A DNA stretch of 64,000 nucleotides from the NCBI GenBank assembly GCA_003161435.1, contig PMOS01000024.1, positions 177,158-241,157 on the forward strand, given 5' to 3'. Both the position numbers and the translations under genes were made by a program. This DNA comes from Vulcanimicrobiota bacterium (GTDB taxonomy: Bacteria; Vulcanimicrobiota; Vulcanimicrobiia; Vulcanimicrobiales; Vulcanimicrobiaceae). Shown piece by piece: positions 33,468 through 40,140 of this stretch (position 1 is its first letter; each line of letters opens with the position of its first letter). The notes under the pieces are model-generated. The model worked only from the letters and a program-made list of their open reading frames with translations. It searched no databases and was not told the DNA's origin.

Positions 33468-33724
33468 ATCGCCTCGTCGACGTAGCACCACTTCCAGTTC
33501 TCGCCGGGCTGAAGCGAGCGGATGACGGGATGCTGCGTCGCGCGGAAGTGCTTCGTCGCGTGCTTGTTCTTCGAGTCGTCGCAGCAGCCGACATGTCCGC
33601 ACTGCTCGCACAATCGCAAATGCACCCAGGTATCACCGGAGAGCAGACACTCCTCGCAGCCCTCGGGCGTCCGCGGCGGCGGGTTCTTGATCGTCGCGGC
33701 GTGACTACACGGACCCTGCCTCAT
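33458..33724 (-). CDS. UBP-type zinc-finger protein
   Basis: 88 residues, a complete ZnF-UBP domain. Zinc ligands visible are C6, H8, C23, C26, C39, C42, C47 and H55/H59/H65 (LCEQCGHVGCCDDSKNKHAT, then HPVIRSLQPG). In eukaryotes the fold binds the C-terminal Gly-Gly of ubiquitin; the bacterial version is of unknown partner and is common beside redox genes. The start ATG 33724 overlaps the pirin stop as ATGA. The frame is open to 33763 but the first codons there read the pirin end. Confidence 0.9.
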   Translation of the reverse strand: MRQGPCSHAATIKNPPPRTPEGCEECLLSGDTWVHLRLCEQCGHVGCCDDSKNKHATKHFRATQHPVIRSLQPGENWKWCYVDEAIWE

Positions 33725-34461
33725 GCATCCTCCAATCGGACGTCGGTCGGCGGAACATCCCACAGCACCAGCTCGGCACTGCCGCTCACCTCGAGCTCGC
33801 GCACCCCGGTCATCCGCACCGCGTCGCCGGTCGCAAGACGCTCGCCGTTCGCGACGGCCTCGCCGTCGGCGACGAACAAGAACCCATACCGTGACGGATC
33901 GAACGCGTACGTCAGCGACGCGTCTTCGAGCCGAGCAACACGCAGGGTCGCGTCCTGTCGCAGCGCGACCGGCGCGGAGACGCCTGCTTCACCGGTCGCC
34001 ACGACGAGCCAGCGATTGCGCCGCTCGTCTTCGGGGAACGCGTGCTGCCCGTAGGCCGGCGGTTCACCGTAGCTGCGCGGAAACACCCACATCTGCACGA
34101 AGTGCACGTCGTTCTCTTGCGAGTGGTTGAACTCGCTGTGCCGCACGCCGCTGCCCGCGCTGATGTACTGCACGCCGCCCGGCGCGACGACGCCGTGGCC
34201 GCCGAGCGAATCGCGATGCTCGAGCTCGCCGCGCAGCACGTACGTCAGGATCTCCATATCACGATGCGGGTGCGTCCCGAAGCCCTTCCCCGGCTGCACC
34301 GTGTCATCGTTGAAGACGCGTAGCGCCCCCCAGTTCAGGTTCTCCGGATCGAAGTAGTCTGCGAAACTGAACGAGTGATACGTCTTCAGCCAGCCAAAGT
34401 CAAACACCGCGCGCTCGCCCGAGCGCTGGATCGCAAAGACAGGCGCAGTTTGGGTAGCCAT
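33721..34461 (-). CDS. Pirin-family bicupin protein (YhhW-like)
   Basis: 246 residues. Metal ligands of the N-terminal cupin are H64, H66 (THPHRDMEI), H108 and E110 (GVRHSEFNHS), as in YhhW and human pirin, both with quercetinase or redox-sensing activity. The C-terminal cupin lacks ligands. GGAGG is five bases before the ATG. First gene of the operon pirin, UBP zinc finger, Clp-N protein, peroxiredoxin. Role in sensing or removing electrophiles is inferred. Confidence 0.92.
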   Translation of the reverse strand: MATQTAPVFAIQRSGERAVFDFGWLKTYHSFSFADYFDPENLNWGALRVFNDDTVQPGKGFGTHPHRDMEILTYVLRGELEHRDSLGGHGVVAPGGVQYISAGSGVRHSEFNHSQENDVHFVQMWVFPRSYGEPPAYGQHAFPEDERRNRWLVVATGEAGVSAPVALRQDATLRVARLEDASLTYAFDPSRYGFLFVADGEAVANGERLATGDAVRMTGVRELEVSGSAELVLWDVPPTDVRLEDA

Positions 34462-34559
34462 CGTGTCCTCCGGACCGGTGGCCTGCCGCGCACCTTTCGG
34501 CCATTCCTGCCGAGCAGCGGAGTTCTGGTAGAGGCCTGGTCAGGGAACCAAAGATACTG

Positions 34560-35185
34560 TTGGGCGTCGTGGTCGTCATCGGTGCAGCAATCTGCCTCCT
34601 TCTCGTCGTGCTCTTTGCAATCGTGCGCCGGATCGCCGCAATCGAACGGACCGGTTCTCCCAGTACTTCGGGGTCCGCCGACCCAGAGAAATATCCGGAA
34701 CGCCTTGATGGCCATTCACGATTCACGTTGGGCGACGACGTTCTCATCGACATCTCGGCGCGCTACAGCGAGGCGATCGTGTCCAACATTGACGCATAGA
34801 CACGGGGCTGATCGGAATCCTTGCCCTGCCCGTTGCTTTCGGCGTGTTCGCGGTCGACAAGATTCAAGAGCTTCATCAGCCGTTCGAAGGCATCGCGATT
34901 GCGCTGTTGACGCTTTCCGCGTTCGTCAGTTTCGTCGGATACGGGTGGGGCTTCTTGATCCGTGGCGGCCGTTACGGGATACACGACGGTATCTATCCGC
35001 GAAGCTTCTTGGCCGAATACACGAGCCGCGGATCCGAAGCCATTCGCGAGGCCATCGGTGGCCTTATTGACGCGGGCGATCAAAACGCCTCGATACGCTT
35101 CACGAAACGTTGGATCGCTGTGTTGGCGCTCATCCTCTTCCTCGTCGCGGCAGCAACGGTTTTCGCGGCCCGCCTCACTCGGTGA
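34560..35185 (+). pseudogene. Membrane protein gene split by a frameshift
   Basis: Two open frames join into one plausible protein. The first (34560-34799, TTG start) has a membrane helix VVVVIGAAICLLLVVLFAIV and ends SARYSEAIVSNIDA before TAG. The second runs in the frame one base back and reads RIDTGLIGILALPVAFGVFA, then DKIQELHQPFEGIAIALLTL and a further helix, to TGA at 35185. Together they look like a three-to-four-helix membrane protein of the kind YRE..NID-x-R-x-DT. A one-base deletion near 34797 accounts for it. Programmed frameshift or sequencing error are alternatives. If separate, the downstream part would start at GTG 34844. Confidence 0.5.
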
Positions 35186-35239
35186 CACGCGACCCAGCCT
35201 TGCAGGCTCAGCCTTCAGTGAACCCAAGACCATGAGAGG

Positions 35240-35248
35240 TGGTATAAT
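35240..35248 (+). promoter_or_regulatory. Extended -10 promoter of small gene A
   Basis: TGGTATAAT is a TGn extended -10 with perfect TATAAT (35243-35248). No -35 box is recognisable. The start codons at 35253 and 35256 lie where transcription should begin, so the mRNA is likely leaderless. The same arrangement occurs before small gene B. Confidence 0.6.
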
Positions 35249-35252
35249 AGCT

Positions 35253-35447
35253 ATGATGGATCGTGAGATTTTCGTCGTGAAGGGCGGGCTGTCAGAGGCA
35301 GTTCTCGAGCTGGGTCGCCAGTACGCCCGGGAAGATCGCAGCCGGGGCCTGGGGCCTAGCCAGCAAGGCGCCATGCTTTACTACACGGCGAACCATGTCA
35401 CCGGGAAGCTGGACCGTGCTCCCAGCGCTCCAAAAGTCACTCGCTAG
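35253..35447 (+). CDS. Tiny paralogous protein A (64 residues)
   Basis: 64 residues, MMDREIFVVKGGLSEAVLEL, then GRQYAREDRSRGLGPSQQ and GAMLYYTANHVTGKLDR, with a short basic tail. The middle and end are almost the same as protein B (36560-36760): shared EAVLELGRQYAREDRSRG, GP, MLYYTANH-x-TGK. The frame is open far upstream but the conserved part starts at the double ATG 35253/35256. No ribosome site; TATAAT ends 4 bases before. No known family recognised. A basic amphipathic helix suggests RNA, DNA or protein binding. Confidence 0.72.
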   Translation: MMDREIFVVKGGLSEAVLELGRQYAREDRSRGLGPSQQGAMLYYTANHVTGKLDRAPSAPKVTR

Positions 35448-35465
35448 ACCCGCCTAACCGGCCAC

Positions 35466-35573
35466 GATCGTCCGCAGCGGCGATCATCGGTAGGTCCTAA
35501 GAGTGCTCACCGGCGAGGGTTCGCCGATGAGGACGGGTGACAGCTCCGCTGGCACGGCCCGCAGACGTCACCC
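35466..35573 (+). ncRNA. Cluster of strong hairpins, candidate structured RNA
   Basis: Between small gene A and the lipoprotein promoter lie three strong stems: GATCG-t-CCG (35466-35474) with CGGCGATC (35478-35485); CGGCGA (35511-35516) with TCGCCG (35521-35526) around GGGT; and GGGTGAC (35535-35541) with GTCACCC (35567-35573). No open frame with coding character covers them. They may be a small RNA, the 3' part of the small-gene mRNA or a processed terminator. Evidence is only base pairing. Confidence 0.35.
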
Positions 35574-35597
35574 AAAGCAACCGCGGTGGGGCAGCTT

Positions 35598-35642
35598 TGA
35601 CAGACTTGTCAGTGGGAATGCCGTCACTGTCAGACTTTGTCA
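35598..35642. promoter_or_regulatory. Repeated TGTCA-type sites upstream of the lipoprotein promoter
   Basis: TGACAGACTTGTCA (35598-35611) and TGTCAGACTTTGTCA (35628-35642) share CAGACTT(T)GTCA as a direct repeat spaced by 30 bases, about three helical turns. They lie just upstream of TTGACA at 35649. They look like tandem binding sites for an activator or repressor of that promoter. Confidence 0.5.
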
Positions 35643-35648
35643 TAATCC

Positions 35649-35677
35649 TTGACAGGCGTCACGATATCGCCTATACT
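35649..35677 (+). promoter_or_regulatory. Near-consensus sigma-70 promoter of the lipoprotein gene
   Basis: TTGACA (35649-35654), 17 bases, TATACT (35672-35677). The first hexamer is perfect, the second differs in one base. Transcription should start near 35684, 24 bases before TTG 35708. Confidence 0.8.
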
Positions 35678-35690
35678 TTGCATTGCAAAG
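35676..35690. promoter_or_regulatory. Palindrome across the transcription start of the lipoprotein gene
   Basis: CTTTGCATTGCAAAG is a perfect inverted repeat of 7 bases around T. It begins at the end of the -10 and spans the expected start of transcription, a classical repressor position. Confidence 0.6.
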
Positions 35691-35707
35691 TTAGGCGGAT
35701 ACCTCGC

Positions 35708-36283
35708 TTGTGGACGAATCTCTTACGCGCCGTTCTTCGCGCCCTATTCGCTACGGCGAGCACATCGGCGCTGCTCGGGTTCGGCGCTGTCGCTCTCCTC
35801 ACCGGTTGCTTTCAGATCGGCACCGACACGCCGATGCCGAGCGATGAACAGATGCTCACCGCCGCGCACCGCGCAACGCTCACCGATCTCGCGCGCCTAC
35901 TGCGGGAAGTGCCGTCGGTGGGCGCGATCGAGTTGGCCGATCGGCGCTTCTACGTGGAAGGCCCACATCGTCGGGGAGGCTATTGGCGGCCAAGCACCGC
36001 CATGGCTCCAGCCCGGTGGCGCCGATTCGAAGCTGACCTGCACGCGCTAGGCGCGTGGGCGCTCGACCGTGACGACATCGGCGTGACCGTCATCATTTGG
36101 TGGGGGAGCGGCATCAACGCGCCTCGACGCGGTTACGTCTACACGACGAAACGTCCGACGCCGATTCTCGCATCTACGACGAACGACAAAGACCCATTAT
36201 GGTACCGCTACACCTATTTGTACCGCACGATCGGTGGCGGCTGGTACATTTGGTACGACACTTCTGTCGTCGTTAACCAATGA
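35708..36283 (+). CDS. Lipoprotein of unknown function
   Basis: 191 residues from TTG 35708 (AGGCGG nine bases upstream). The N-terminus MWTNLLRAVLRALFATAST... leads to lipobox LLTGC. The mature part has AHRATLTDLARLLREVPSVG, a WRRFEADLHALG helix and aromatic strands VIIWWGSGIN, PLWYRYTYLYRTIGGGWYIW. Aromatic-rich C-terminus suggests a sugar or peptide binding surface. No family recognised. The strong promoter with palindrome and upstream repeats points to tight control. Codon use is less GC-biased than in flanking core genes, in line with the accessory nature of the stretch. Confidence 0.7.
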   Translation: MWTNLLRAVLRALFATASTSALLGFGAVALLTGCFQIGTDTPMPSDEQMLTAAHRATLTDLARLLREVPSVGAIELADRRFYVEGPHRRGGYWRPSTAMAPARWRRFEADLHALGAWALDRDDIGVTVIIWWGSGINAPRRGYVYTTKRPTPILASTTNDKDPLWYRYTYLYRTIGGGWYIWYDTSVVVNQ

Positions 36284-36301
36284 TCGAATGCAACTCTGCG
36301 G

Positions 36302-36529
36302 TTGTGTCACAGCCCGGAACGTCTGGCGGAAGAGAGCGCGGGCTACCCGCTTTCCGTCCAGGAATACGCGTCGGCAGCGTCGCTGGGCACATCACGGCGA
36401 CGTCATCAGCGAGCTCGCCGTCGAGAGCGCAATCACCGGCGTGCGGCGCTCCTACTCGAACAGCGTGCGGCCAAACTACTTGCCGGTGCGCTTCAACGCC
36501 AGACTGACGCGGCTTTCCTTCAGCGATAG
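36302..36529 (+). CDS. Possible small basic ORF
   Basis: 75 codons from TTG. The translated text contains YPLSVQEYASAASLGTSRRR and a long Arg/Ala/Leu helix (RRAALLLEQRAAKLLAGALQ), which has a helix-turn-helix look. Ribosome site is absent and alternative frames are also open. Reported only as a possibility since it fills the gap between the lipoprotein and small gene B. Confidence 0.25.
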   Translation: MCHSPERLAEESAGYPLSVQEYASAASLGTSRRRHQRARRRERNHRRAALLLEQRAAKLLAGALQRQTDAAFLQR

Positions 36530-36545
36530 GTCGATTTCTTCCACA

Positions 36546-36554
36546 TGATACAAT
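36546..36554 (+). promoter_or_regulatory. Extended -10 promoter of small gene B
   Basis: TGATACAAT is a TGn extended -10 with TACAAT (36549-36554), 5 bases before ATG 36560. It mirrors the promoter of gene A. Both promoters have CCTTCAGYGA about 30 bases upstream of the -10, a shared word of unknown meaning. Confidence 0.5.
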
Positions 36555-36559
36555 CACGT

Positions 36560-36760
36560 ATGATGCTCCGGAACTTCTTATTTGTGAAGAGTGGGCCGTC
36601 CGAAGCGGTTCTTGAGCTAGGTCGGCAGTACGCTCGGGAGGACCGGAGCCGAGGCTTTGGGCCTCACGATCAGCAGCCAATGCTTTACTACACGGCAAAT
36701 CACATCACCGGGAAACCAGAACGGTCGCCGGCCAAGCGCGTACGCACGAGGACGCTCTGA
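36560..36760 (+). CDS. Tiny paralogous protein B (66 residues)
   Basis: 66 residues, MMLRNFLFVKSGPSEAVLEL, then GRQYAREDRSRGFGPHDQQP, MLYYTANHITGKPER and a basic C-terminus. It is a clear paralogue of protein A, with two adjacent ATGs and an extended -10 in the same position. Identity is near total over EAVLELGRQYAREDRSRG and MLYYTANH, while the N-terminal strand and the tail differ. Converges on the GNAT gene (9 bases apart). Family unknown. Confidence 0.72.
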   Translation: MMLRNFLFVKSGPSEAVLELGRQYAREDRSRGFGPHDQQPMLYYTANHITGKPERSPAKRVRTRTL

Positions 36761-36769
36761 TATACCGAA

Positions 36770-37276
36770 TTAGTCCTGTGCGTTGAATGCCTCGTGGTAC
36801 GAGACGGTGCCGTGCGGCCGAGACGAGTCGAGCGAGATGGCCTGGAAATATTCAGGCGGAACATCCGGAAGAATAAGATTCGGATCGACTTGGAAGCCAA
36901 AGCGGCTGTAATACTCGGGCTCCCCAAGCAACACACAGCCAGCCGCGCCACGCTCACGCAGAATGCGCAGAGCTTCGCGCATAAGGCGGGAGCCCACGCC
37001 ACGACGTTGATACTTTGGCACTACTGAAATTGGGCCGAGCCCGAACCAAGCAGAGGCCCCGTCCGATAGGGATACCGGAGACACCGCAACGTGGCCAACT
37101 ACGCTGCCTTCAACATCCGCAACGAGTGAGATTGATAGGCTCCCTGACTTACGCAACGCGCTGACGATGAACTGCTCGGTGTGACTTGTGTGTGGCGCGT
37201 TCAGGAACGCGGAGATCGTCACAGCCTCGATCGCCGGCACGTCTGCTGCGGTCTCTTTTCTGATCCTGATGTTCAT
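36770..37276 (-). CDS. GNAT-family N-acetyltransferase (YhbS-like)
   Basis: 168 residues. The acetyl-CoA-binding segment reads LGPISVVPKYQRRGVGSRLM (R-x-x-G-x-G), with VGHVAVSPV strand before and YYSRFGFQV after, as in YhbS-type enzymes. Start ATG 37276 begins MNIRIRKETAADVPAIE, the usual N-terminus; ATG 37294 would add six residues. Substrate unknown; YhbS-type proteins are often involved in small-molecule or tRNA-related acetylation. Lower GC than the flanking core genes. Confidence 0.88.
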   Translation of the reverse strand: MNIRIRKETAADVPAIEAVTISAFLNAPHTSHTEQFIVSALRKSGSLSISLVADVEGSVVGHVAVSPVSLSDGASAWFGLGPISVVPKYQRRGVGSRLMREALRILRERGAAGCVLLGEPEYYSRFGFQVDPNLILPDVPPEYFQAISLDSSRPHGTVSYHEAFNAQD

Positions 37277-37334
37277 GGGACTCTTCGCGTTCATCCGCCA
37301 AAATGGGATGACACGCAGGCCTTGAATGCGCGGG

Positions 37335-38231
37335 TCATCGGGATAACTGCACCTCGCCCGATGCCGCCAGGCGGCCGAGGAGCAAGTGGTAGTACAGCAT
37401 CCCTTGCTGCGGCACGAGCGCATCGATGATCGGTTCGACTTCGATGCTCGGGTCACCGGAGAGGCTGCGCAGGAGCGCAGTGGCGCCGGAGTCTTTCATC
37501 GGGAAGATGTCGAGGCGGCCGAAGCCGCGTAACGCGATCACCGCGGCGGTCCATGGACCGATGCCCTTGTGCGCGACGAGCGCTTCGACGAGTTGGGGCG
37601 TGGGCAGATCTTCGAGCGCGGTTTCGTCGAGCTCGCCGGACTCGATCGCGGCGGCGACCGCTTTGAGCGAGTCGACCTTGTTGACCGACAGGCCGGCGGC
37701 GCGCAGGTCGTCGCGCTCGGCGTCGAGCAGCGTGTGCGGCGCAGGGAACGGGTACAGCCGCACGCCGTGCATCTCGACGGGTCGCGCGTAGCGTTCGATC
37801 GTTCGCCGCAAGATCGCACCCGCAGCGTGGATCGAGATTTGCTGGTAGACGATCGCGTTGCAGATCGTCTCCCACAGCGAGGGATAGCGCGGCGGCCGCA
37901 CGCCGCGCGCCCCGACCGCGATGCGATCGAGCCACGGCACGCCGGCCGCTCCGGCATAGAACGGTGCTAGATCGACGTCACCGCCGAGTAGCCGGCGCAC
38001 CAGCGCCACGGGGTCGAGCGCGCCGGCATCCGGCCCCTCCAGTCGCACGGTGAGCGCGTCAGGCGTGGTTTGCTCGACCGAAACGGTCGTCGGAGCGAGC
38101 GGGTCGCCGAGCAACCGGCGAAACGTACCGGCCTCGAACGTGTCGATGACGTTGGTCGAGAGCCGGCGCAGCGCGACCGCGGTGAGGTCCAGGCGATACG
38201 GCGTCCGAACGGGGACGATCGACTCGCGGAC
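37335..38231 (-). CDS. DNA-3-methyladenine glycosylase II (AlkA-like, HhH-GPD)
   Basis: 298 residues from GTG 38231. The helix-hairpin-helix HKGIGPWTA is at 221-229 and the catalytic aspartate D247 lies in DIFPMKDSG. Upstream WETICNAIVYQQISIHAAG is the typical helix of AlkA. The enzyme removes alkylated purines from DNA. An N-terminal domain of about 110 residues matches the AlkA_N domain in size. Open frame to 38267 would overlap the divergent permease start. With AidB in the same window, it suggests an alkylation-defence theme, though the genes are 6 kb apart. Confidence 0.88.
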   Translation of the reverse strand, partial: VRESIVPVRTPYRLDLTAVALRRLSTNVIDTFEAGTFRRLLGDPLAPTTVSVEQTTPDALTVRLEGPDAGALDPVALVRRLLGGDVDLAPFYAGAAGVPWLDRIAVGARGVRPPRYPSLWETICNAIVYQQISIHAAGAILRRTIERYARPVEMHGVRLYPFPAPHTLLDAERDDLRAAGLSVNKVDSLKAVAAAIESGELDETALEDLPTPQLVEALVAHKGIGPWTAAVIALRGFGRLDIFPMKDSGATALLRSLSGDPSIEVEPIIDALVPQQGMLYYHLLLGRLAASGEVQLSR

Positions 38232-38245
38232 GGAACGTTCGCGGC

Positions 38246-39043
38246 GTGTACTTGGCGACGTACGCACGTTACTGGCGGATCAACCTGCTCACGATGCTCG
38301 AGTACCGGGCAAACTTCATCATGTGGTCGCTGTTCACCGTGATCTACCACGGGACCGCTATCGCCGCGCTGTGGGTGACGCTGCGTAACTTTCCGTCGAT
38401 CAACGGTTGGGACTTTCGCCAAACCGCGTTCATGTACGGCCTGTGGATGCTCGGGAACGGGCTGCACAACACGCTTTTCTTCACCGTCGGGAGCGTCCCG
38501 GAGTTCGTGCGCGAAGGCCGCTTCGACCGGTTCTTGATCCGCCCGCTCGACCCACTGTTCCAGACGCTCACCGCCCCGCAGCAGATCTTTCCCGACGAGC
38601 TGATCCTGGCGATCGCGTACATCTGCGTCGCGGTGCCGTTCGCCGGTGTGCGCGTCGACTGGGTGCTGATCTGCTACCTTCCGCTGGTCGCGATCGGCGG
38701 CGCGCTGATCGACTTCGGCGTCAACCTCGTGCTCGCGACGGCGTCGTTCTGGTTCACCCGCGTCGACTCGCTGCGCTGGGTCTTCATGTCGCTCGAGCAG
38801 GAGTTCTCGCGCTACCCGATCTCGATCTACCAGCGCGGCGTGAAGTTGGTGCTCGCGTTCGTCGTGCCGTTCGCGTTCATGAACTATTTTCCGGCGACGT
38901 TTCTGCTGCACAAGAGCGAGGACGGCTTGCACCTGAACCCGATCGTCGGGCTATTCACGCCGGTAGTCGGCTTGTTGGTGTTCGCGCTCGGGTATCTCTT
39001 CTGGCGCACCGGCATCGACCGCTATCAAGGAACGGGGAGCTGA
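38246..39043 (+). CDS. ABC-2 exporter permease (PF06182/DUF990 type), second
   Basis: 265 residues, six hydrophobic segments, with YARYWRINLLTMLEYRANFI and the motif VREGRFDRFLIRPLDPLFQT, which corresponds to the ATPase-contacting segment of the first permease (28560). GTG 38246 is the start; the divergent glycosylase start is 14 bases away. In most genomes the ATPase and the two permeases are contiguous. Here they are 9 kb apart, with this one in an operon with the RuBisCO-like gene. Its stop overlaps that gene's start as TGATG. Confidence 0.87.
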   Translation: MYLATYARYWRINLLTMLEYRANFIMWSLFTVIYHGTAIAALWVTLRNFPSINGWDFRQTAFMYGLWMLGNGLHNTLFFTVGSVPEFVREGRFDRFLIRPLDPLFQTLTAPQQIFPDELILAIAYICVAVPFAGVRVDWVLICYLPLVAIGGALIDFGVNLVLATASFWFTRVDSLRWVFMSLEQEFSRYPISIYQRGVKLVLAFVVPFAFMNYFPATFLLHKSEDGLHLNPIVGLFTPVVGLLVFALGYLFWRTGIDRYQGTGS

Positions 39044-40140
39044 TGGCCTGGTTGACCGCGACGTATCTGATCGGCGCTGCGCCCGAGCAGATCGAAGCAC
39101 GCGCGCAGGCGCTGGCGATCGAGCAGAGCGTCGAGTGCCAGCTCGATGCGATTCACGATCCCCGTATCATCGAGAACGTCGTCGCGCGCGTCGCGTCGAT
39201 CGAGCGCTTCGACGACGCGCGGTTTCGCGTCGCCGTTCAGATTGCGACGGCTACGATCGCCGGCGAAACCGCGCAGTTGATCAACATGGTCTTTGGTAAC
39301 TGCTCGCTGTGGGAGAACGTGCAGCTGATCGACCTCGACCTGCCGCCGGCTTTGCTGGCGCGCTTTCCGGGACCACGCCACGGGATCCCGGGGATCCGCG
39401 CGCTGCTCGACGCGCCGCGACGGCCGCTCACCAGTGCGGCGATGAAGCCGCAGGGACTTCCCGTCGCCGAGCTGGCGCGGCTGTGTCGCACCTTCGCGCT
39501 GGCCGGCGTCGACGTCGTCAAGGACGACCACGGGATCGCCGACCAGGTGTATTCGCCGTTTCCGCAGCGCGTGCGTGCTTGTCAGGCGGCCATCGCGGAA
39601 GCGGTAGCGTCGACCGGACGGCCGGCGTTCTACGCACCGCACCTGATCGGGACGCCGCGCATCCTGCGCGATCACGCGCGCGTCGCGCGGGACGAGGGCG
39701 TGCGCGTGGTGCTGGTCGCTCCAATGATCGTCGGGTTGCCCGCGTTCCGCGATCTGGTCGACGAGTTTCCCGACTTCGTCTACCTCGCACACCCCTCGTT
39801 CGGCGGTGCCGCGCGCATCGCGCCTCCGCTGCTGTTCGGGAAGATCTTCCGGCTGCTCGGGGCCGACGCCCCGATCTTCGTCAACTACGGCGGCCGGTTC
39901 GCCTACCCGGCGGCGGAGTGCGCGGCGCTGGCGGCGGCGGCACGCGCGCCCTGGGGCGACCTGCGCCCGGCGCTCCCCGTCCCGGCCGGCGGGATGCGCC
40001 TGGATCGGGTCGACGAGCTCCTGGCCTTCTACGGTCCCGACACGATGCTGCTGATTGGGGGTAACCTTCTCTTAGCTGAAGGTGAGGCGTTGCTGCCGCG
40101 CGCACACGAATTCGTCACGAAAGTAATGGTAACCATATGA
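39043..40140 (+). CDS. RuBisCO-like protein (form IV)
   Basis: 365 residues with the RuBisCO large-subunit fold. Seen are FPGPRHGIPG at 108-117, the MKPQGLP lysine K135 (equivalent to spinach K175) and DVVKDDHG at 157-164. The carbamate lysine K160 and the Asp are kept, but the metal-ligand Glu (E204 in spinach) is His163. The loop with PVPAGG and the phosphate site LLIGGNLL replace SGG and GGG. True carboxylation is therefore unlikely. RLPs act as enolases or isomerases on sugar phosphates or sulfur compounds; which one here is unknown. It is shorter than form IV norm (about 400). Overlaps neighbours on both sides. Confidence 0.86.
   Translation: MAWLTATYLIGAAPEQIEARAQALAIEQSVECQLDAIHDPRIIENVVARVASIERFDDARFRVAVQIATATIAGETAQLINMVFGNCSLWENVQLIDLDLPPALLARFPGPRHGIPGIRALLDAPRRPLTSAAMKPQGLPVAELARLCRTFALAGVDVVKDDHGIADQVYSPFPQRVRACQAAIAEAVASTGRPAFYAPHLIGTPRILRDHARVARDEGVRVVLVAPMIVGLPAFRDLVDEFPDFVYLAHPSFGGAARIAPPLLFGKIFRLLGADAPIFVNYGGRFAYPAAECAALAAAARAPWGDLRPALPVPAGGMRLDRVDELLAFYGPDTMLLIGGNLLLAEGEALLPRAHEFVTKVMVTI

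Noticed and set aside
34763..35374. 203-codon minus-strand frame
   Set aside because: Antisense to the split membrane protein and small gene A; no likeness.
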